64,000 bases of DNA, taken from Lineus longissimus (Eukaryota; Nemertea; Pilidiophora; Heteronemertea; Lineidae). Below are positions 57,601 through 64,000 of this stretch, one piece after another; within the stretch, counting starts at the first letter, position 1, and every line of letters begins with the position of its first letter. The translations under genes were made by a program, and so were the position numbers. The notes under the pieces are model-generated. The model was not told the DNA's origin. It was given only the letters and a program-made list of their open reading frames with translations, and ran no database searches. The stretch is from the NCBI RefSeq assembly GCF_910592395.1, contig NC_088317.1, positions 11,286,001 to 11,350,000 on the forward strand. Direction: 5' to 3'.

Positions 57601-59732
57601 GGGTCAAGCTATCCATTGCAGCCACTAAGGTTTCAGTGTAAAGATAGGGCAATGCAGTGAAATCCACGATGGCCAATGCCTAAAGGGCTCTGTTCCTCTG
57701 CAACCAATTCAGCTAGGAGGTTGTCTAGACATAGGTCTAGCTATCCATTGCAAGCCATCAATGTAACATCTTTTCATTGATGGCCAATGCAGTAAAATCT
57801 AAGATTGCCAATACCTGATGGGCTCCGTTCCTCTGCAACAAATTCAGCTAGGAGGTTGATGTTGGTGTATAGACACAGGTTTTTGGGGTCAAGCTATCCA
57901 TTGCAGCCATTAGTTTCAATGTAAAGATGAGCCAATGCAGTGAAATCAAAGATTGCCAGTACCTGAAGGGCTCCGTTCCTCTGCAACCAATTCAGCTAGT
58001 TGGTTGATGTTGGTGTCTAGACATAGGTTTTTGGGGAAAAGCTATCCATTGCAGCCACAAGTTTTAATATAAAGATAGGGCAATGCAGTGAAATCCACGA
58101 TGGCCAATACCTGAAGGGCTCTGTTCCTCTGCAACCAATTCAGCTAGGAGGTTGATGTTACTGTCTAAACACAGGTTTTTGGGGTCAAGCTATCCATTGC
58201 AGCCATTGGTTTCAATATAAAGATAGGGCAATGCAGTGAAATCCACGATGGGCTCTGTTCCTCTGCAACCAATTCAGCTGGGAGGTTGTCTAGACATAGG
58301 TCTAGCTATCTATTGCAGCCATCAATGTTACATCTTTTCATTGATGGCCAATGCAGTAAATTCTAAGATTGCCAATACCTGATGGGCTCCGTTCCTCTGC
58401 AACAAATTCAGCTGGGATGTTGATATTGGTGTATAGACACAGGTTTTTGGGGTCAAGCTATCCATTGCAGCCATTAGTTTCAATGTAAGATGAGCCAATG
58501 CAGTGAAATCAGAGATGGCCGCCAAGATTGCCGCCAATACCTATAGGATCTTTGATACTCTGCAAAAAGCTATCCATTGCAGCCACCAGTTTCAAGGTAA
58601 AAATAGGCGAATTCAGGGAAATCCAAGATGGCCAATACCTGAAGGGCTTCGTTCCTCTGCAACCAATTCAGCTAGGAGGTTGATGTTACTGTCTAGACAC
58701 ATGTTTTTGGGGTCAAGCTATCCATTGCAGTCACCAGTTTCAATGTAAAGATAGGCCAATGCAGAGAAATCCACGATAATCCAATACCTGATGGCTACCT
58801 TCCTCTGCAACCAATTGAGCTAGGAGGTTGGTGTTGGTGTCTAGACATAGGTTTTTGGGGTCAAGCTATCCATTGCAGCCACTAAGGTTTCAATGTAAAG
58901 ATAGGGCAATGCAGTGAAATCCACGATGGCCAATACCTGAAGGGCTCTGTTCCTCTGCAACCAATTCAGCTAGGAGGTTGATGTTACTGTCTAAACACAG
59001 GTTTTTGGGGTCAAGCTATCCATTGCAGCCATTGGTTTCAATATAAAGATAGGGCAATGCAGTGAAATCCACGATGGCCAATACCTGAAGGGCTCTGTTC
59101 CTCTGCAACCAATTCAGCTGGGAGGTTGTCTAGACATAGGTCTAGCTATCTATTGCAGCCATCAATGTTACATCTTTTCATTGATGGCCAATGCAGTAAA
59201 TTCTAAGATTGCCAATACCTGATGGGCTCCGTTCCTCTGCAACAAATTCAGCTGGGATGTTGATATTGGTGTATAGACACAGGTTTTTGGGGTCAAGCTA
59301 TCCATTGCAGCCATTAGTTTCAATGTAAGATGAGCCAATGCAGTGAAATCAGAGATGGCCGCCAAGATTGCCGCCAATACCTATAGGATCTTTGATACTC
59401 TGCAAAAAGCTATCCATTGCAGCCACCAGTTTCAAGGTAAAAATAGGCGAATTCAGGGAAATCCAAGATGGCCAATACCTGAAGGGCTTCGTTCCTCTGC
59501 AACCAATTCAGCTAGGAGGTTGATGTTACTGTCTAGACACATGTTTTTGGGGTCAAGCTATCCATTGCAGTCACCAGTTTCAATGTAAAGATAGGCCAAT
59601 GCAGAGAAATCCACGATAATCCAATACCTGATGGCTACCTTCCTCTGCAACCAATTGAGCTAGGAGGTTGGTGTTGGTGTCTAGACATAGGTTTTTGGGG
59701 TCAAGCTATCCATTGCAGCCATCAGTTTCAAT
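54684..59732. repeat. 5 kb higher-order repeat, copy 3 (5,049 bp)
   Basis: Near-identical to copy 2. The 14 bp length difference is accounted for by a private deletion at about 58250. It also carries the CATTGGTTTC conversion in both 840 bp sub-repeats. Confidence 0.87.
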
Positions 59733-62700
59733 ATGAGATAGGCCATTGCAGTGAAATCGAGGATGGCCGCCAATACCTGTAGGGCTCCGTACCTCTGCAA
59801 CCAATTCAGCTAGGTGGTTTATTTTGGTATCTAGACATAGATTTTTGGGGTCAAGCTATCCATTGCAGCCACAAGTTTCAATGTAAAGATAGGCGAATGC
59901 AGTGAAATCCAAAATGGCCAATACCTGAAGGGCTTCGTTCCTCTGCAACCAATTCAGCTAGGAGGTTGATGTTACTGTCTAGACACAGGTTTTTGGGGTC
60001 AAGCTATCCATTGCAGCCACAAGTTTCACTGTAAAGATGGGGCAATGCAGTGAAATCCACGATGGCCAATACCTGAAGGGCTCCGTTCCTCTGCAACAAA
60101 TTCAGCTAGGAGGTTGATGTTGGTGTATAGACACAGGTTTTTGGGGTCAAGCTATCCATTGCAGCCATTGGTTTCAATGTAAAGATGAGTCATTGCAGTG
60201 AAATCAGAGATGGCCGCCAAGATGACCGTCAATACCTATAAGGCTCCGTTCCTCTGCAACCAATTCAGCTAGGAGGTTGATTTTGGTGTCCAGACATTGG
60301 TTGTGGGGCTCAAGCTATCGATTGCAGCCATTAGTTTCAATGTAAAGATAGGCCTATGCACTGAATTGCAAGATGGCCAATACCAAAAGGGGGCTCAGTA
60401 ACTCCGCAACCAATACGGCTAGGCAGTTGATTTTGGTATCTAGACACAGGTTTTTCGGGTCAAGCTATCTATTGCTGTCACCAGTTTCAATGTAAAGATA
60501 GGCCAATGCAGAGAAATCCACGATAATCCAATACCTGATGGCTACCTTCCTCTGCAACAAATTGAGCTAGGAGGTTGGTGTTGGTGTCTAGACACAGGTT
60601 TTTGGGGTCAAGCTATCCTTATTGCAGCCATTAGTTTCAATGTAAGATGAGCCAATGCAGTGAAATCCAAGATGGCCGCCAATACCTGTAGGGATCTGTA
60701 CCTCTGCAACCAATTCAGCTAGGTGGTTGATGTTGGTGTCTAGAGATAGGTTTTTGGGGTCAAGCTATCCATTGCAGCCACAAGTTTCAATGTAAAGATA
60801 GGCGAATGCAGTGAAATCCAAGATGGCCAATACCTGAAGGGCTTCGTTCCTCTGCAACCAATTCAGCTAGGAGGTTGATGTTACTGTCTAAACACAGGTT
60901 TTTGGGGTCAAGCTATCCATTGCAGCCACAAGTTTTAATGTAAAGATAGGCCAATGCAGTGAAATGCAGGATGGCCAATTACCTAGGAAGTTGATGTTGC
61001 TCCGTAACTCTGCAACCAAGATAGGAGGTTGTCTAGACATAGGTCTAGCTATCCATTGCAGCCATCAATGTAACATCTTTTCATTGATGGCCAATGCAGT
61101 AAAATCTAAGATTGCCAATACCTGATGGGCTCCGTTCCTGTGCAACAAATTCAGCTAGGAGGTTGAAATTGGTGTATAGACACAGGTTTTTGGGATGAAG
61201 CTATCCATTGCAGCCACCAGGTTTCAATGTAAAGATAGGGCAATGCAGTGAAATCCACGATGGCCAATGCCTGAAGGGCTCTGTTCCTCTGCAACCAATT
61301 CAGCTAGGAGGTTGTCTAGACATAGGTCTAGCTATCCATTGCAAGCCATCAATGTAACATCTTTTCATTGATGGCCAATGCAGTAAAATCTAAGATTGCC
61401 AATACCTGAAGGGCTCCGTTCCTCTGCAACAAATTCAGCTAGGAGGTTGATGTTGGTGTATAGACACAGGTTTTTGGGGTCAAGCTATCCATTGCAGCCA
61501 TTAGTTTCAATGTAAAGATGAGCCAATGCAGTGAAATCAAAGATTGCCAGTACCTGAAGGGCTCCGTTCCTCTGCAACCAATTCAGCTAGTTGGTTGATG
61601 TTGGTGTCTAGACATAGGTCTTTGGGGTCAAGCTATCCATTGCAGCCACAAGTTTCAATGTAAACATAGGCGAATGCAGTGAAATCCAAGATTGCCAATA
61701 CCTGATGGGCTTCGTTCCTCTGCAACCAATTCAGCTAGGAGTTTGATGTTACTGTCTAGACATAGGTTTTTGGGGTCAAGCTATCCATTGCAGCCATCAG
61801 TTTCAATATGAGAGAGGCCAATGCAGTGAAATCCAAGATGGCCGCCAATACCTGTAGGGCTCCGTATCTCTGCAACCAATTCAGCTAGGAGGTTGATGTT
61901 GGTGTATAGACACATGTTTTTGGGGTCAAGCTATCCATTGCAGCCACCAGTTCAATGTAAAGATAGGGCAATGCAGTGAAATCCACGATGGCCAATACCT
62001 AAAGGGCTCTGTTCCTCTGCAACCAATTCAGCTAGGAGCTTGTCTAGACATAGGTCTAGCTATCCATTGCAAGCCATCAATCTAAAATCTTTTCATTGAT
62101 GGCAATGCAGTGGAATCTAAGATTGCTAATACCTGAAGGGCTCCGTTCCTCTGCAACCAATTCAGCTAGGAGGTTGATGTTGGTGTATAGACACAGGTTT
62201 TTGGGGTCAAGCTATCTATTGCAGTCACCAGTTTCAATGTAAAGATAGGCCTATGCAGTGAAATCCAAGATGGCCAATACCTGAAGGGCTTCGTTCCTCT
62301 GCAACCAATTCAGCTAGGAGTTTGATGTTACTGTCTAGACATAGGTTTTTGGGGTCAAGCTATCCATTGCAGCCATCAGTTTCAATATGAGAGAGGCCAA
62401 TGCAGTGAAATCCAAGATGGCCGCCAATACCTGTAGGGCTCCGTATCTCTGCAACCAATTCAGCTAGGAGGTTGATGTTGGTGTATAGACACAGGTTTTT
62501 GGGGTCAAGCTATCTATTGCAGTCACCAGTTTCAATGTAAAGATAAGCCAATGCAGAGAAATCCACGATAATCCAATACCTGATGGCTACCTTCCTCTGC
62601 AACCAATTGAGCTAGGAGGTTGGTGTTGGTGTCTAGACATAGGTTTTTGGGGTCAAGCTATCCATTGCAGCCACTAAGGTTTCAGTGTAAAGATAGGGCA

Positions 62701-63807
62701 ATGCAGTGAAATCCACGATGGCCAATGCCTAAAGGGCTCTGTTCCTCTGCAACCAATTCAGCTAGGAGGTTGTCTAGACATAGGTCTAGCTATCCATTGC
62801 AAGCCATCAATGTAACATCTTTTCATTGATGGCCAATGCAGTAAAATCTAAGATTGCCAATACCTGATGGGCTCCGTTCCTCTGCAACAAATTCAGCTAG
62901 GAGGTTGATGTTGGTGTATAGACACAGGTTTTTGGGGTCAAGCTATCCACTGCAGCCATTAGTTTCAATGTAAAGATGAGCCAATGCAGTGAAATCAAAG
63001 ATTGCCAGTACCTGAAGGGCTCCGTTCCTCTGCAACCAATTCAGCTAGTTGGTTGATGTTGGTGTCTAAACACAGGTTTTTGGGGAAAAGCTATCCATTG
63101 CAGCCACAAGTTTCAATATAAAGATAGGGCAATGCAGTGAAATCCACGATGGCCAATACCTGAAGGGCTCTGTTCCTCTGCAACCAATTCAGCTGGGAGG
63201 TTGTCTAGACATAGGTCTAGCTATCTATTGCAGCCATCAATGTTACATCTTTTCATTGATGGCCAATGCAGTAAATTCTAAGATTGCCAATACCTGATGG
63301 GCTCCGTTCCTCTGCAACAAATTCAGCTGGGATGTTGATATTGGTGTATAGACACAGGTTTTTGGGGTCAAGCTATCCATTGCAGCCATTAGTTTCAATG
63401 TAAGATGAGCCAATGCAGTGAAATCAGAGATGGCCGCCAAGATTGCCGCTAATACCTATAGGATCTTTGATACTCTGCAAAAAGCTATCCATTGCAGCCA
63501 CCAGTTTCAAGGTAAAAATAGGCGAATTCAGGGAAATCCAAGATGGCCAATACCTGAAGGGCTTCGTTCCTCTGTAACCAATTCAGCTAGGAGGTTGATG
63601 TTACTGTCTAGACACATGTTTTTGGGGTCAAGCTATCCATTGCAGTCACCAGTTTCAATGTAAAGATAGGCCAATGCAGAGAAATCCACGATAATCCAAT
63701 ACCTGATGGCTACCTTCCTCTGCAACTAATTGAGCTAGGAGGTTGGTGTTGGTGTCTAGACATAGGTTTTTGGGGTCAAGCTATCCATTGCAGCCATCAG
63801 TTTCAAT
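59733..63807. repeat. 5 kb higher-order repeat, copy 4 (4,075 bp)
   Basis: Same monomer order, but with only one 840 bp sub-repeat and lacking about one further monomer (about 134 bp) near 63060. Confidence 0.85.
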
Positions 63808-64000
63808 ATGAGATAGGCCATTGCAGTGAAATCGAGGATGGCCGCCAATACCTGTAGGGCTCCGTACCTCTGCAACCAATTCAGCTAGGTGGTTTATTTT
63901 GGTATCTAGACATAGATTTTTGGGGTCAAGCTATCCATTGCAGCCACAAGTTTCAATGTAAAGATAGGCGAATGCAGTGAAATCCAAAATGGCCAATACC
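63808..64000. repeat. 5 kb higher-order repeat, copy 5 (start only)
   Basis: The array continues past the window end with the same first monomers as copies 1-4. Confidence 0.9.

Larger units (their letters stand above)
14365..64000. repeat. Complex satellite array, ~135-150 bp monomers, runs off window
   Basis: An uninterrupted head-to-tail array of related monomers. Consensus blocks in order: AAGATGGCC(GCC)AATACCT, AGGGCTCCGTTCCTCTGC, AACCAATTCAGCTAGGAGG, TTGATGTTGGTGTCTAGACA, AGGTTTTTGGGGTCAAGC, TATCCATTGCAGCCA, GTTTCAATGTAAAGATAGGC, CAATGCAGTGAAATCC. Variants differ in indels: with or without the GCC insert, ATAATCCAATACCTGATGGC variants, a GGGGGCTCAGTAACTCCGC variant, short hybrids and a palindromic variant. 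No mobile element interrupts it. At about 145 bp per monomer the window holds an estimated 340 copies. All 60-90-codon open frames in it are by-products. Confidence 0.97.

Noticed and set aside
44573-63440. Repeated 65-69-codon minus-strand frame
   Set aside because: Antisense shadow of the same satellite, overlapping the hybrid monomer. It comes and goes with single-base variants such as CTGGGATG against CTAGGATG.
20916-63663. Repeated 81-codon plus-strand reading frame, seemingly conserved in 17 places
   Set aside because: It spans several satellite monomers, has no domain, and is kept only because the copies are near-identical DNA. Other phases of the same monomers are not open, and differences between copies do not favour silent positions by eye.
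14374-64000. CRISPR-like regular array
   Set aside because: There are no unique spacers between short repeats; whole monomers of about 140 bp repeat, and the sequence context is eukaryotic.
14374-64000. CENP-B box
   Set aside because: TTCG occurs in CTTCGTTCCTCTGC, but the required A and CGGG at the following fixed positions are absent.

Overview
This window looks like repeat-dominated nuclear DNA of an animal, most likely an aquatic invertebrate. The reasons are L1/Tx1-like and RNase H-bearing LINE relics, Helentron/HINE-like elements with CCGTC/CCATC microsatellites and core minisatellites, a tRNA-like SINE scrap, and a huge complex satellite. The phylum cannot be fixed from the sequence. 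There is no intact protein-coding gene, no rRNA or complete tRNA gene, and no bacterial, CRISPR or phage feature. Every open reading frame of 60-115 codons seen here is either a broken LINE fragment or an accident of a repeat.

Positions 1-13050: a tandem array made from a roughly 0.55 kb piece of a LINE open reading frame 2 (reverse-transcriptase thumb and downstream domain), all on the minus strand. The true C-terminal tail of the LINE lies at the left end (296-655). About twelve units are visible. The right half (9565-12706) is organised as two copies of a three-unit higher-order repeat of about 1.57 kb. Two Helentron/HINE-like elements have inserted into the array, and the array resumes in register after each: a composite element at about 1852-4404 with two 5' ends, and a 3.8 kb element at about 5768-9550. 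The second carries a 38 bp perfect palindrome, a 167 bp foldback element and a possible captured promoter/first exon.

Positions 13050-14370: a short transition region with a frameshifted RNase H/C-terminal fragment of a second, I/Jockey-like LINE on the minus strand, and a direct repeat about 1 kb apart.

Positions 14371-64000 (running off the window): one continuous satellite array with a basic monomer of about 135-150 bp. Monomers near the left edge are divergent and irregular. Further right they are locked into nearly identical higher-order repeats (HORs) whose period changes along the array: about 3.05 kb (27.7-36.7 kb), 3.166 kb = 1.745 + 1.421 kb (36.7-43.0 kb) and about 5.05 kb (45.1-63.8 kb, with an internal 840 bp duplication that varies in copy number). 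This looks like a centromeric, pericentromeric or other heterochromatic satellite with visible traces of unequal exchange and conversion.

The elements do not form a pathway. They record a history: a LINE fragment became a satellite, Helentrons landed in it, another LINE fragment lies beside it, and a second satellite expanded next to it. The most interesting signals are the multi-level HOR structure with conversion tracts, the LINE-derived satellite with its own HOR, the composite Helentron carrying nuclear-receptor-like motifs in each core repeat, and the perfectly palindromic pieces.
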